NCBI GenBank assembly: GCA_965203135.1
Contig: CBDBBO010000001.1
Span: forward strand, 1,798,001-1,862,000
Length of the DNA: 64,000 nt
Direction: 5' to 3'
Source of the DNA: CATOSD01 sp965203135
Lineage (GTDB): Bacteria > Chloroflexota > Dehalococcoidia > Lucifugimonadales > CATOSD01
A model generated the notes under the pieces. It did not search any database, was not told where the DNA came from, and saw only the letters and a program-made list of their open reading frames with translations. Positions 17,739-27,370 of this stretch are shown one piece after another. A program made the position numbers and the translations under genes. The stretch's first letter is position 1. Each line of letters opens with the position of its first letter.

Positions 17739-19811
17739 CTACGGGACAGTCGTGACGTTGACCACGACCGTGGCGGTGGCGGCGGTGCCCCTGCCGTCGG
17801 CGGCTTGCACCGTCAGCGTGTGCGACGCGGCGGTCTTCCGGCTCAGCGCACCCGCCACCGTGATCGCGCCGTCGGACGCGCCTATGGCGAACAGTCCCGC
17901 GCTATTGCCCGCGCTGATGGAGTACGACACCGTGTCCCCCGCGTCGGGGTCGGTCGCCGACACCGTTCCCACCGGCGTGCTCGTCGCCGCGTTCTCAGGC
18001 ACCGAGAAGGCGTAGCTGGACGTGGCGAACACCGGCGCGCGGTTGGCGCAGTCGGGCAGGCCCAGGTCGGCGAGGTCGTTGTTCGCCGCCTCCCGAAGCC
18101 CGAGGGGGACGCAGCCCGTAAGCGCGTTGCCCGCGAGGAACAGATAGTCGAGGTCGAGCTGAGCGAGGCCCGGGGGTATGGCACCCGTGAGCCGGTTGTT
18201 GGAGAGCCACAGCTCCTCCAACTCGGCCAGCTCGGTCAGCGCCGGGGGTATGGAGCCTGTCAGCCGGTTGTTGCTGAGGTTGAGTTCGGTCAACTCGCCG
18301 AGTTCTCCCAGCCGCGCGGGGACGGCGCCGCTCAGGTCGTTGCCGCTGAGGTAGAGCACCTGGAGGCTGGCGAGGCCGCCCAGTTCGGGCGGTATCTCGC
18401 CCGTCAGGTCGTTGTCGAACAGGTGCAGGTGCGTCAGGTTGGCGAGGCCGCCCAGCTCCGGCGGTATCCCGCCCGTGAGCCGGTTGGTGTCGAGGTCGAG
18501 CCTGGCCAAGTTGGAGAGTTGCCCCAGTTGTGGGGGTATCTTCCCTGTGAGCCGGTTGTCGAACAGGAAGAGGTGCTTGAGGTTGGAGAGTTGTCCCAGT
18601 TGTGGGGGGACCGGGCCGGTGAGGGCGTTCTCGTAGAGGTCTATCCTGGTCAGCCCGGTGAGCGCGCCCAGCGCCGGCGGTATGGAGCCGTCCAGGCCCA
18701 GTTCGGCGAGCCTGAGTTGTTGGACGCGGCCTCCCCGCACACGCACGCCCTGCCAGTCGGTGATGGGGTTGTCTGAGCTCCAGTCGAGGCTGAATGTGCC
18801 CGCGAGCGTCCGCATGACGCCGTGGTAGAGGATGAGGCAGTCGGCGACCAGGTCTGCGCCGGTGTGTGGTGGGACCACCCCGTCGCGGCAGACGGAGGTC
18901 ACCGCTATCACCACCTTGGCGGTGGCCGCGCCTCCGTCGGCGTCGGCGGCCCGGACGGTGAGGACGCGGGACGGCGCGGGTTCGAGGAAGAGTGGGCCAG
19001 CGACGCTGATGCGGCCCGTGGCCGAGTCTATGGCGAAGACTCCGGCGTCGTTGCCGGCCGTAATCGAGTACGACACCGCGCCGCCTTCGGGGTCGGTCGC
19101 GGACACCACACCCACCGGCGTTCCGGTGGCGGCGCCCGCATCGATGGTGAAGGCGTAGCTGGACGTGGCGAACACCGGGGGCCGAGAGCACGCGCCGGTC
19201 GTGTGAGAGACGGGATCGGAAGGCTCGCTCCAGTCGGCGCGGTAGGTCGCTCCGTCGCCGTGGGCGCTCACCCGGAACTCGTAGACCGTCCCGCACACAG
19301 GCCCGCCCTCCGGGCTGAGCGCCAGGCTCGTGCTAGTCGTGGTGGAGAGGCCGGTCCACTCGCCGGCGCCGCCCGTGCGGTACTGCGCGCCGTAACGGCT
19401 CGCGCCCGTGACCGCGCTCCACGAGACGGTGAACGCGCCGTCCGCCAGTGACACGCTCACGTCCTGCGGCGCGGGCGGCCTGGCGCCGCAGTCGGGGAGC
19501 CCCAGCGACGCCAGGTCGTTGGTGGGCACGTCCTTGAGCGCTACCGGGATGCAGCCGGTCAGCGAGTTGCCCGACAGCCTGAGCGTCTCCAGGTTAGAGA
19601 GGAGACCCAACTCTGCCGGTATCGTGCCGGTCAGGGAGTTGCCGGAGAGGTCCAGGCGGCTCAACCCGGACAGGCTTCCCAGCCCGGCGGGGATGCCGCC
19701 CGTAAGGTTCCTGCCGGTCAGCGCCAGCGCGGTCACTCGCAGAGGGCTGCCCCCGGTCGCGACGCCGTCCCAGCCGGTGATGACCGTGTCCATGCTCCAG
19801 TCGAGGGGGGG
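17739..19811 (-). pseudogene. LRR/FN3/cadherin lipoprotein, C-terminal part after a frameshift
   Basis: This is the 3' portion of the gene starting at 21141. The meaningful reading begins PLDWSMDTVITGWDGV just past a run of seven C on the coding strand (complement of 19805-19811). It then encodes a first LRR block (LTGGIPAGLGSLSGLSRLDL), an FN3 domain, a cadherin-like domain (FATSSYAFTIDAGAATGTP), a second LRR block of about ten repeats (LTGKIPPQLGQLSNLARLDL type), and a final cadherin-like domain ending TVVVNVTTVP. From about 17750 to 19180 the DNA is nearly identical to 27390-28830. With six C instead of seven, the two parts form one protein of about 1130 aa. Whether this is a real mutation, phase variation or a sequence error cannot be told here. 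Confidence 0.8.
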
Positions 19812-21141
19812 CGGCGCCGCGCAGCGTGTCCCGTACGGCGAGCAGCGTCTCGCAGTCGCGGACGAGGGCGCGGTTGGCCGCGGGGTCGGGGATGACCGTG
19901 CCGTTGGCGCAGGCGTACGGCGCGGGCGGCTGGGACGGCGTGAAGGTGGTGGTCGCGTTGTCGCCGGGGGTGATGTCGTCATACGCCCCGATGTCGCGGT
20001 AGTACCGATTCAGGCCGGAGACGTTGGCTATCCTGGTGCTCGTGGAGGTCGCCGCGGCGGCGCTGACGCGGCTCTTGAGGTTGGCGAGCGTCTGGGTGTG
20101 TTCGGGGTCGCCCTCGTGGGAGCCGTAGCGCACCGCGTTCACCGTGCCGTCGTCGGCCCGCTGCACGTCCCACTGCGCCACCGCCTGCCAAGCCTCCACC
20201 GCGATGGCGTTGTGCGCGCCCATGGGCGCCAGAAACACCACCGCCTCGCGGCCGCCCAAGACGACGCCCAGAACGAGCTCTACGTCGGAGATGATTTGGC
20301 TGAGATACTCATCGTACTCGGTCTCGGTCATGAGCGCCTCAGTCCCGAACTCTCCCTCGACATGGGCCAGCTTGTACAGTTCGTAGGAGCGTGCTTCCCC
20401 CATCCTGTCGTATGCAACGCTCAGCTTGGTGGAGCCTCTCCCCAGCAGGTACTCGCTGACGCTGTAGTCCGCGTAGCAGGCCAGGAACACGTAACCTGTT
20501 GTCAGGCCGCCGCGAGCCAGGGAGCGGAAGTTCGCCTTGAGCGTCGCGGGATAGACGGCGTTCATTCGCTCCAACTCGGCTATGAAGCGGCGCTCGGCCT
20601 CCGCGGGAGACGGAAGCGGGGCGTCGGCGTCCAGACCCAGCCAGAAGCGCAGCGCGGCCTCTCGCTGTTCGGTTGTCCGCGCGATGCCGCGCCACTCGCA
20701 GCGCACGGAGTCTTCCGCCACGGCACCGCGAATCGCGATGTGCACCGGCGACGCTCCCGCCAAGCGCAGCCCCCGCTCCAGCACGTCCTCCACGCTCGCC
20801 GCGTCCACCTCGCCACCCGACGCCGCGCCCCCGCTCGGCCCGCCCGAGAACAAGTCGGGTAGCAAGTGGGGAACGCGGGGAGTCGCGTCCGCCAGGGGCG
20901 TAGAGGTTGGCGCGGGAGTCGCCGCGGCTGTGGTTCGAGACGTTGCCGTCTCTGGCGATGCCGCATTGGGCTCCCGACTCGCCGCGGCGGTAGGTGTGGC
21001 CCCTGGCGTTGCCGCCACAGCCTGGGAGTGCCCATGCTCCGGTTCGGCTTGGGGCGATGTGGCATCCTGTCCGCAGCCGTATGCAGCCAGCAGCAGCGTC
21101 AGTACCCACAGAACATTCGCCGCAACCATCCTCATTCTCAC
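19594..21141 (-). CDS. LRR lipoprotein, N-terminal part (frameshifted gene)
   Basis: 515 codons are open, but only about 445 are meaningful: after the C7 tract at 19805-19811 the reading degenerates into Arg/Gly/His-rich nonsense. The N-terminus is a lipoprotein signal (LTLLLAAYGC), then an Ala/Thr/Pro-rich linker. A globular region of about 270 aa shares spacing with the N-terminal region of the gene at 27371 (VSEYLLGRGS there VSEYLRGSGE; VFLAPMGAHN there IIFLNSDDHY). It ends with an LRR N-cap, CANGTVIPDPAANRALVRDC. It is the last gene of the minus-strand cluster, four bases after the propeller/LRR gene. The intact product would be a surface lipoprotein. Confidence 0.8.
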   Translation of the reverse strand: MRMRMVAANVLWVLTLLLAAYGCGQDATSPQAEPEHGHSQAVAATPGATPTAAASREPNAASPETATSRTTAAATPAPTSTPLADATPRVPHLLPDLFSGGPSGGAASGGEVDAASVEDVLERGLRLAGASPVHIAIRGAVAEDSVRCEWRGIARTTEQREAALRFWLGLDADAPLPSPAEAERRFIAELERMNAVYPATLKANFRSLARGGLTTGYVFLACYADYSVSEYLLGRGSTKLSVAYDRMGEARSYELYKLAHVEGEFGTEALMTETEYDEYLSQIISDVELVLGVVLGGREAVVFLAPMGAHNAIAVEAWQAVAQWDVQRADDGTVNAVRYGSHEGDPEHTQTLANLKSRVSAAAATSTSTRIANVSGLNRYYRDIGAYDDITPGDNATTTFTPSQPPAPYACANGTVIPDPAANRALVRDCETLLAVRDTLRGAAPPRLEHGHGHHRLGRRRDRGQPSASDRAGADRQEPYGRHPRRAGKPVRVEPPGPLRQLPDRHDTGRVGSPL

Positions 21142-21145
21142 TCCC

Positions 21146-23209
21146 TCACCCCCCGCAGCCCTCGGGCTCCTCGTATCCAGTCACCTTCCCGCGTAACCCG
21201 TCGGGTATGCACCCGCTCAGACCATGACTGCGGTCGAGATACAGTGTCTCTAACGACCGTAGGTTACCCAGCTCCGGTGGGATGGAGCCACTAAAATAGT
21301 TGTCTCTCAAGCTCAACTGCTTCAGAGCCGTCAGGTTGCCCAGTTCCGGCGGGATGGGACCGAAGAGACCGCTCCTTCCTAAGTCCAGGGATTCGAGCGC
21401 CGTCAGGTTGCCCAGTTCCGGCGGGATGGGGCCATCGAAACGACCGGCCAGATTGAGTTCTCGCAGATTGGCTAGCTCCCCCAGCTCAGGGGGGATGGGG
21501 CCGACCAGGTATGGCGTGTACCTATAACGTGACCGGTCGTCTGTGAGGTCGAGCACCCTCAGCTCGCTGAGCTCAGCCACTGCGCGAGGCAAGGGACCTA
21601 CCATGTCGCGCCCCGGCAGGGAGAGACTATGAACTCGTAGCGAGGTCGACGTCTCACTGCTGTAGCCCTCCCTGGTCGTCTCGCCGAGTGTTATTCCCTC
21701 CCACTCGGAGATGGGCGTTTCCGCGTTCCAGTTAAGCCCCACGACAGCGAGCCGGTCCATCATCTCCACAAGTGCCTCACAGTCCCGCACAAGGCCAGGG
21801 TTCGACTCCAGGTCGGGGATCACGACCGCCGAGGAGCACACTGTTTCTGCCGAGTGCCTCTGCCCTGGGCCTGCGACTTCCACAAGGCCCTTCGCGCTCC
21901 GTCTCGCCAGGACCCGCACGCCCGATCCGTCCGGCGACACGGTATAGAGCGCAACGTCCGACTTTTCATCCGCCACCAGTACGGCGATACTTGAACCGTC
22001 TGGAGACCAGGACGGGTAAGTGGATGGGAGAGTCGTGATCCATGTTGCTACAGAGTGGACTCCAGAACCTTCCCACTGAACGAGATACAGAAGCTCACTT
22101 GGAGAAAACATGATCTGGGGACCAGTGAAATACGGAGACCAAGACACCCAACGGCCCCCTAGTCTTGCGTAGTCCGCATCCGGTCCGACCACTTCCCGCA
22201 AGTCTGATCCGTCACGGTTGACGGAGTAGAGCTTAAGGCGAACAGGTTGACCCTGTCGCCGTAGAAAGGTGATGCGAGACCCATCTGGAGACCACACGAG
22301 CGGGCCCACAAGCGACCTCGACTTCCGATTCGTTACTCCGAGGGGCCTTTCCTCACCAACTACCAGCCTCGTCATACTGGAATCACTGACATCGACCGTT
22401 ACGAGAGAGGCGCGCTTGCTGCGCGTGATTGCGACCGACGGGTCGCGTCCATGCAGCGTCTCATCGATTATCAGGGCAACAGTCCGTCTATCTGGAGCCC
22501 ACGATATGGTTCCAGTCAGAATATCCCTCCCTGACACGCCCCATTCCTTGCCAGGTATGACCTTGCGTACATCAGAGCCATCAGGCCTCATGGTGTAGAG
22601 CCCTATATCCGCAGGGTCGTGGGCACAAGGGGACTCGGCGTCTCTGGTGAACGCGATACGGGTGTCGTTGTCCAGCCAATCGGATGGGACATCGAATCCC
22701 ACCTCGTGAGTGAGCCTCTTCTGTTCGGATCCGTCGAGAGCGGCGTTCACTATCTCAAAGTAACGCTTGTCCTCATCCACGTCATTGTACGCAGAGTACA
22801 TGATGCGTGAGCCGTCACTAGAAACAATCGGGGAGTGGAATATATCACTCTCTTCGCCTATTGTGAGCAGACTCGATCCATCTGCCGCGACGACGTGCAC
22901 TTGGCTTCTGCTTCTACTCTCAGAGTACAAGTCTGACCGGGTCGTAAAGACTATGTGTGCCCCGTCTGGTGTCCAGCGCGGCGATTGTCTGAGCAATTCT
23001 CGGTTGTAGATGTGGAGAAAGTCTGACGAGGTGTAGTGGCTCATGCCCGACTCGGTACTGAATGCTCTCGAAAGCCTACATTCAGACCAGTTGCCCCAGT
23101 TGCCGTAGTAGCTCATACACGCCCTCACCGCCAGCGCGATCCCGAATATCAACGCGAGTAGGACCGCCCATCTCGCCGTCCTGCTTTTCAATGCGTTGCT
23201 GAAGTTCAT
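21146..23209 (-). CDS. TolB-like beta-propeller fused to leucine-rich repeats
   Basis: 687 aa. A single N-terminal membrane segment lies at residues 13-31 (AVLLALIFGIALAVRACM). Residues about 70-440 hold propeller blades with the TolB/WD40-like PD motif: RWTPDGAHIVF, VVSSDGSRI, LVWSPDGSRITFLRR, PSWSPDGSSIAVL. An LRR cap (CSSAVVIPDLESNPGLVRDC) and four to five repeats of PIPPELGNLTALESLDLG type follow to a C-terminal CIPDGLRGK cap. It is likely displayed outside the cell and binding rather than catalytic. Its ATG overlaps the stop of the metzincin-like gene by four bases (ATGA), and the next LRR gene starts four bases after its stop, so the cluster is an operon. Confidence 0.82.
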   Translation of the reverse strand: MNFSNALKSRTARWAVLLALIFGIALAVRACMSYYGNWGNWSECRLSRAFSTESGMSHYTSSDFLHIYNRELLRQSPRWTPDGAHIVFTTRSDLYSESRSRSQVHVVAADGSSLLTIGEESDIFHSPIVSSDGSRIMYSAYNDVDEDKRYFEIVNAALDGSEQKRLTHEVGFDVPSDWLDNDTRIAFTRDAESPCAHDPADIGLYTMRPDGSDVRKVIPGKEWGVSGRDILTGTISWAPDRRTVALIIDETLHGRDPSVAITRSKRASLVTVDVSDSSMTRLVVGEERPLGVTNRKSRSLVGPLVWSPDGSRITFLRRQGQPVRLKLYSVNRDGSDLREVVGPDADYARLGGRWVSWSPYFTGPQIMFSPSELLYLVQWEGSGVHSVATWITTLPSTYPSWSPDGSSIAVLVADEKSDVALYTVSPDGSGVRVLARRSAKGLVEVAGPGQRHSAETVCSSAVVIPDLESNPGLVRDCEALVEMMDRLAVVGLNWNAETPISEWEGITLGETTREGYSSETSTSLRVHSLSLPGRDMVGPLPRAVAELSELRVLDLTDDRSRYRYTPYLVGPIPPELGELANLRELNLAGRFDGPIPPELGNLTALESLDLGRSGLFGPIPPELGNLTALKQLSLRDNYFSGSIPPELGNLRSLETLYLDRSHGLSGCIPDGLRGKVTGYEEPEGCGG

Positions 23210-26200
23210 GGGTCAGCCTGATACAGCGCATAGATAGCCATGATGTCGAATGGATGGGGAGAGCAGTCGGGCTCATTTAGCGGCGAAGGGGCCCACCTTG
23301 CCCAATCTTCAGGTACACCTTTATCATAGTTCATCACCGCGTCCGGAATCGTAGGGTGTGCGGCTTCATATGGTTGGACATCCTCAAAGAACGACCAGAA
23401 AGGTTCCGTAACAAGACCCGCGTAACTGAAGTTGGATAGCCCCAGGGCATGTCCTGCTTCGTGCACAGCGAGCCTGTAAGCCTTGTAACCATTGTCGGGA
23501 TCGGCGTCGGCCGGGTTCACAGCGTCCAGGCAGGTGTTGAACTGAGTACTGGCAGGCATTTTAACTGGATTCACGAAGCTCTCCTGGTTGAAGGTCACAT
23601 CAACGCTTACTATCTCATTCTTTGCCTCCCTGTTGCTAAGGAACGCTCTCAATAGGATACGCCTCTGGATGTTCGGTAGGGCATTACAGCCTAGGAGATC
23701 CTCGTTCTCACAGGCATCAATCGCTTGAGCATGCTGCCTCCGTAGTATGCTATCTGGGCCAATGCCGGAATAGCCAGAGAACGAGGTGACACAGGCATCG
23801 GCACCCGCGACGCACAACTTGAACACGTCCGAATCAACCTCAGGGAATGACAGGACTTTAGACAGTCCATTGGCTGCATCGAGCATCCTGACTTCACTTC
23901 GGTCATCATCATCCATGATGAACTCACTCATTCTGGTGGAAGTGGACTTTTCGGAACAACGCCATACGCCCACACCATCAACGCGAGGCGTCATGGTGAT
24001 GAAGTTGTCTGTTGAGGTTGCCCACTCCCCAAAGGCGCTCTTGATGAGTTCAACCCATTGGTCATTCTCATTGACCAATGGAGTAGATGCATCATCGGGG
24101 GGGAAAGTGTCTCTGCAGATGATGTATTCGAACTCTCGATTCCGGTGGTGTCCAAAGAAAGTGTATGTCCCCACCACGCTGTCATTCGCTGGAACATCGC
24201 CAGACGGCCAGACGAAGGCATCCCTTGCAGAGAACACCTTATCGCCCGTAGTCGTCTCGTAGTTGAATTGGAATGCGTAGATTGGCTCTGCGCGACCGCG
24301 ACTCCCCTTTTCAAACGGCAGGCCTCTGATCGTTGTTGATGTCAGTGAAGGAGAGACATTCACAGGTGAAGAGTATTCACTACCATAGTAAGGCCAACCT
24401 GCCCTTTCAGGCCACTCATGGTTGTCGTGGCTGACATGCCTGGTGTTCTGACCAGAGCCTCGCTCGTAGCTGCCCAATCGCCTGTGTCTGATCGAGTATG
24501 CCTTAACATGCGATATGCCGATCCACTCCAAGCGAGCTTCGCCCTTGCCGGAAGCCCTTGCACTGCCACCCTCAGTCAGTAGGGGGTTGTCTATAACCCT
24601 GATGATGTCGCTGTGTGTGCTGTCTATCTGCCCTATGCCGTCGCCCACCGCCCTTACGCGATACTCATATGACTCGCCAACGCCTAGATGCGCCATGCCA
24701 TACTCCGTGTCCGGAACCGTGCTCGTACTCACCCATACCGAGTCCAGTATGATAGTCGCGCTTGCGTTGGACACTGGCAGAAGGACATTCGCCTGCCGCC
24801 ACGTCGATGTAGCGCTATTCCGAACCTCCACCTCGTACCCGCTGGCTCTTGCGTCCCCATCCCAACTCAGTTCGGCTCTGCGAAGAGAGAGCGGAGAGAC
24901 TATAAGGTTGGTAGGAGCGCTGAGTGTGGCCATCGGCGTCGCTTCAACGTGTGTCGTCCAATCGGATTCGTCTGCGCTGTTCACGCTCCTGACCCGGTGA
25001 GCGTACGACGTGCCGTTGGTCAGTCCCCCGACATTGGCCGTGGAGTCGGCTATGGTGACTGTTGTGGTGGAGCCATCGAGGGTGAAGGGGGCGAAGGGCA
25101 GCGTGCGCCATGTTAGGTTTCCTGGAGAGCCGTCCCACTGCTGCACCTCGTACGAGGCCGCGCGGGCGGCGTCGTCCCAGTCCAGCGTTATCGTGCCGTC
25201 GCCGGTTGTGGTGGCCAGGTTGGTCGGTATGTCAGGGGGCAGTTCTTCAACCGTCACATCGAATAGGTCCACTACCCACAGTGTTCCAGGATGGCCGGGA
25301 GGGCCGTCCCACGCAACGACCGTGACCGACACGGAGCCTGCGGATAACGCCTCGAGTGTGAGCGTGCTTCCGCTGACCGTGGGATTCACGACGCTAGTGT
25401 CCTGCGACGTGACCGTGTAGATGAGAAAGGTCCCGTCAGGGTCGCCGAAAGTCCTGTACAGGTCAATCGTCGTGGAGGCTCCGGCGGTCATCGTCCTGTC
25501 GGCGATCTCCGTGTCTACAAACGGCCACTCGTTCACGTTGGTGACGGTGACGGTCACGTTACTGTCAGCCCTGAGATCGCCGTCGCTTGCACTGACCGTG
25601 ACCTCGTACACATTGTTCCTGCCAGAGTCGATGGGATTCTCAAAGTCCGGGGCACTCTTGAAGGTGAGTTCGCCGCCGGAGAAGTTGAAGTCGCCGGCAT
25701 CGGTGCCGCTAAGCGACCACTCTATGCCGCGGCCGCAAGAAGCCGAAGCGCGGTAGATCGCGACATTACCCCTACCGTTCTCGGAATAGAACAGGGGTGA
25801 GGCCGGACCCCTGATGACCGGCGCCGAGTGCCGATCGTCGTCCGTAATGGCGATTTTCGCTTCCTTCTGCGAACCCTCCACCACTCCAGTCGGCCGGGTC
25901 CCGAAGCTCAGTTGTATCTCCTCGTCCGCACAATCCGTGTCGTGAAAAATGAAGTACGTGAATGCACTGGACGTGGCGTTGCTGCTGAATCTGGCCGTGC
26001 GTTCGAATCGCGGGCCCACCTTCACAGGTATGCGCAAGCTATGGCCCGGCGTCTTGCTCAGCTTGACTGTGATATCCACGCTCGAACCCTCGTTCACCGA
26101 GTACTCCTTCGAGCCGAACATCACACAGATTTCGTCGTCCGCGATGACGATGTCAGCGTCGTCTTGCGAACCGTTCGACACGTTAGGCGGCGGGTCGCCG

Positions 26201-27246
26201 AGGCTCAGTTCAATCCTCTCGTTCTCACAACCTCTGTCATGGTTGGTTCTGACAGTGAACGACTCCGACGTGTCATGCGGCTCGAAGGCCAGCTTGCCAT
26301 TGGCCAGACCGCTCACGCTGTAGTCTTCGCTTTCAGCCGTATCCGCAGTTACCGTTACCGGTATACTGAACGTGTGGCCGGTCGGATGGCTGAGATTGAC
26401 CGTGACAACCGCGTCCGATCCCTCGTTGACGTCGTATGTCGCCCTGCTGAACCCTACGGTCGGGTCGGCGACATTCAGGAAGTGGTCCGTCAAGCCGGAT
26501 GAGGCGATGGCGTTGCCTCCCACCTCTTCCACCCACGCCCAGAGATATGACCCCGGCGCCGCGCAGCCGTAGGCGTCGTAGCTGCTGGTGGCCGAGGTCG
26601 CGCCCCGTATGGTTTCGGTCTCTTTGAAGTTGGTGCAGCCTCGGTTGAACGCCGCGCTGATTCCGTTCAGCACGACCGTGTTCAGCTCGTATGTCTTGGC
26701 TCTGCTGAGTCCCGTCGCGCTGACCGAGAAATCGTCTTTCGAACCGCCCGGTATCAGGTCCGCCGAAGTGACGCCGCTGAGAGCCACCGAGAGCGGCGCC
26801 TGCCCGACCACTCCTCGAGGGGTGATGGTTACGCTCACCTCCTCGATTACGTGTTCCGTGCCGGACGCGACCAGCCGCACGTAGCCGTCGCCGACCGAGC
26901 AGGCGTTCAGCGTGACCCAGGTGGGCGCGGCGGCGGGCTGCGTGGCTCCGGGCGTGGCGCCGTCGCACGCCTGGCCTTCCGGCGTGAAGTGCTCGCTGTA
27001 GTGGATTTCCACTTCCGTATCGAGCGGGGCCACGTGGAGGCCGACGGCGAGCGTCGTCTGCCCCACTTGCACCACGCCTGGCACCACTACCAGTTCTCCG
27101 GTGGGCGTGGAGGTCGCGGTAGACCCCTCCTGCGCCCGTACCGTCTCTATGCCGCTCGACGGGTCGAAGAGAACGGCCGCCAGCGCCAGGAGGCTCATCG
27201 CCACCACCGCGAGCGGGATTGTCGGCGCTAGGCGATGGCCAGACAT
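23206..27246 (-). CDS. large exported Calx-beta/cadherin/FN3 protein with C-terminal metzincin-like protease domain
   Basis: 1346 aa. A signal peptide covers residues 1-39 (cleavage near VRAQEG). A domain unique to this pair follows (about 50-260), then two Calx-beta repeats (ATYDVNEGSDAVVTVNL, EYSVNEGSSVDITVKL), cadherin-like modules, and two FN3 domains (about 680-880). The C-terminal part has a zinc-protease helix HEAGHALGLSN near residue 1260, a Met-turn-like AVMNYD and a matrixin-like end (FDIMAIYALYQ). The third metal ligand position is Asn, where metzincins have His or Asp, so activity is uncertain. It is paralogous to 30679-34200, with strong DNA identity in the first 0.8 kb. It is coupled to the propeller/LRR gene by ATGA. 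Confidence 0.82.
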   Translation of the reverse strand: MSGHRLAPTIPLAVVAMSLLALAAVLFDPSSGIETVRAQEGSTATSTPTGELVVVPGVVQVGQTTLAVGLHVAPLDTEVEIHYSEHFTPEGQACDGATPGATQPAAAPTWVTLNACSVGDGYVRLVASGTEHVIEEVSVTITPRGVVGQAPLSVALSGVTSADLIPGGSKDDFSVSATGLSRAKTYELNTVVLNGISAAFNRGCTNFKETETIRGATSATSSYDAYGCAAPGSYLWAWVEEVGGNAIASSGLTDHFLNVADPTVGFSRATYDVNEGSDAVVTVNLSHPTGHTFSIPVTVTADTAESEDYSVSGLANGKLAFEPHDTSESFTVRTNHDRGCENERIELSLGDPPPNVSNGSQDDADIVIADDEICVMFGSKEYSVNEGSSVDITVKLSKTPGHSLRIPVKVGPRFERTARFSSNATSSAFTYFIFHDTDCADEEIQLSFGTRPTGVVEGSQKEAKIAITDDDRHSAPVIRGPASPLFYSENGRGNVAIYRASASCGRGIEWSLSGTDAGDFNFSGGELTFKSAPDFENPIDSGRNNVYEVTVSASDGDLRADSNVTVTVTNVNEWPFVDTEIADRTMTAGASTTIDLYRTFGDPDGTFLIYTVTSQDTSVVNPTVSGSTLTLEALSAGSVSVTVVAWDGPPGHPGTLWVVDLFDVTVEELPPDIPTNLATTTGDGTITLDWDDAARAASYEVQQWDGSPGNLTWRTLPFAPFTLDGSTTTVTIADSTANVGGLTNGTSYAHRVRSVNSADESDWTTHVEATPMATLSAPTNLIVSPLSLRRAELSWDGDARASGYEVEVRNSATSTWRQANVLLPVSNASATIILDSVWVSTSTVPDTEYGMAHLGVGESYEYRVRAVGDGIGQIDSTHSDIIRVIDNPLLTEGGSARASGKGEARLEWIGISHVKAYSIRHRRLGSYERGSGQNTRHVSHDNHEWPERAGWPYYGSEYSSPVNVSPSLTSTTIRGLPFEKGSRGRAEPIYAFQFNYETTTGDKVFSARDAFVWPSGDVPANDSVVGTYTFFGHHRNREFEYIICRDTFPPDDASTPLVNENDQWVELIKSAFGEWATSTDNFITMTPRVDGVGVWRCSEKSTSTRMSEFIMDDDDRSEVRMLDAANGLSKVLSFPEVDSDVFKLCVAGADACVTSFSGYSGIGPDSILRRQHAQAIDACENEDLLGCNALPNIQRRILLRAFLSNREAKNEIVSVDVTFNQESFVNPVKMPASTQFNTCLDAVNPADADPDNGYKAYRLAVHEAGHALGLSNFSYAGLVTEPFWSFFEDVQPYEAAHPTIPDAVMNYDKGVPEDWARWAPSPLNEPDCSPHPFDIMAIYALYQADP

Positions 27247-27370
27247 AACGCGCGTCCTCTGCTGCCGTGGCGCTCTGCCTCATGCCGAAAAGGAAGCGCC
27301 TCCCGCATGCAGTGTACACACCCGCAGGAGGGTGTCGCAACGGCGCGCCGCGAATGGAAAGCGGCGCACC

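Noticed and set aside
16944..18776. 610-codon plus-strand open frame
   Set aside because: It is antisense to the RdhA-like and LRR genes; high-GC codon structure of those genes leaves the complementary frame open.
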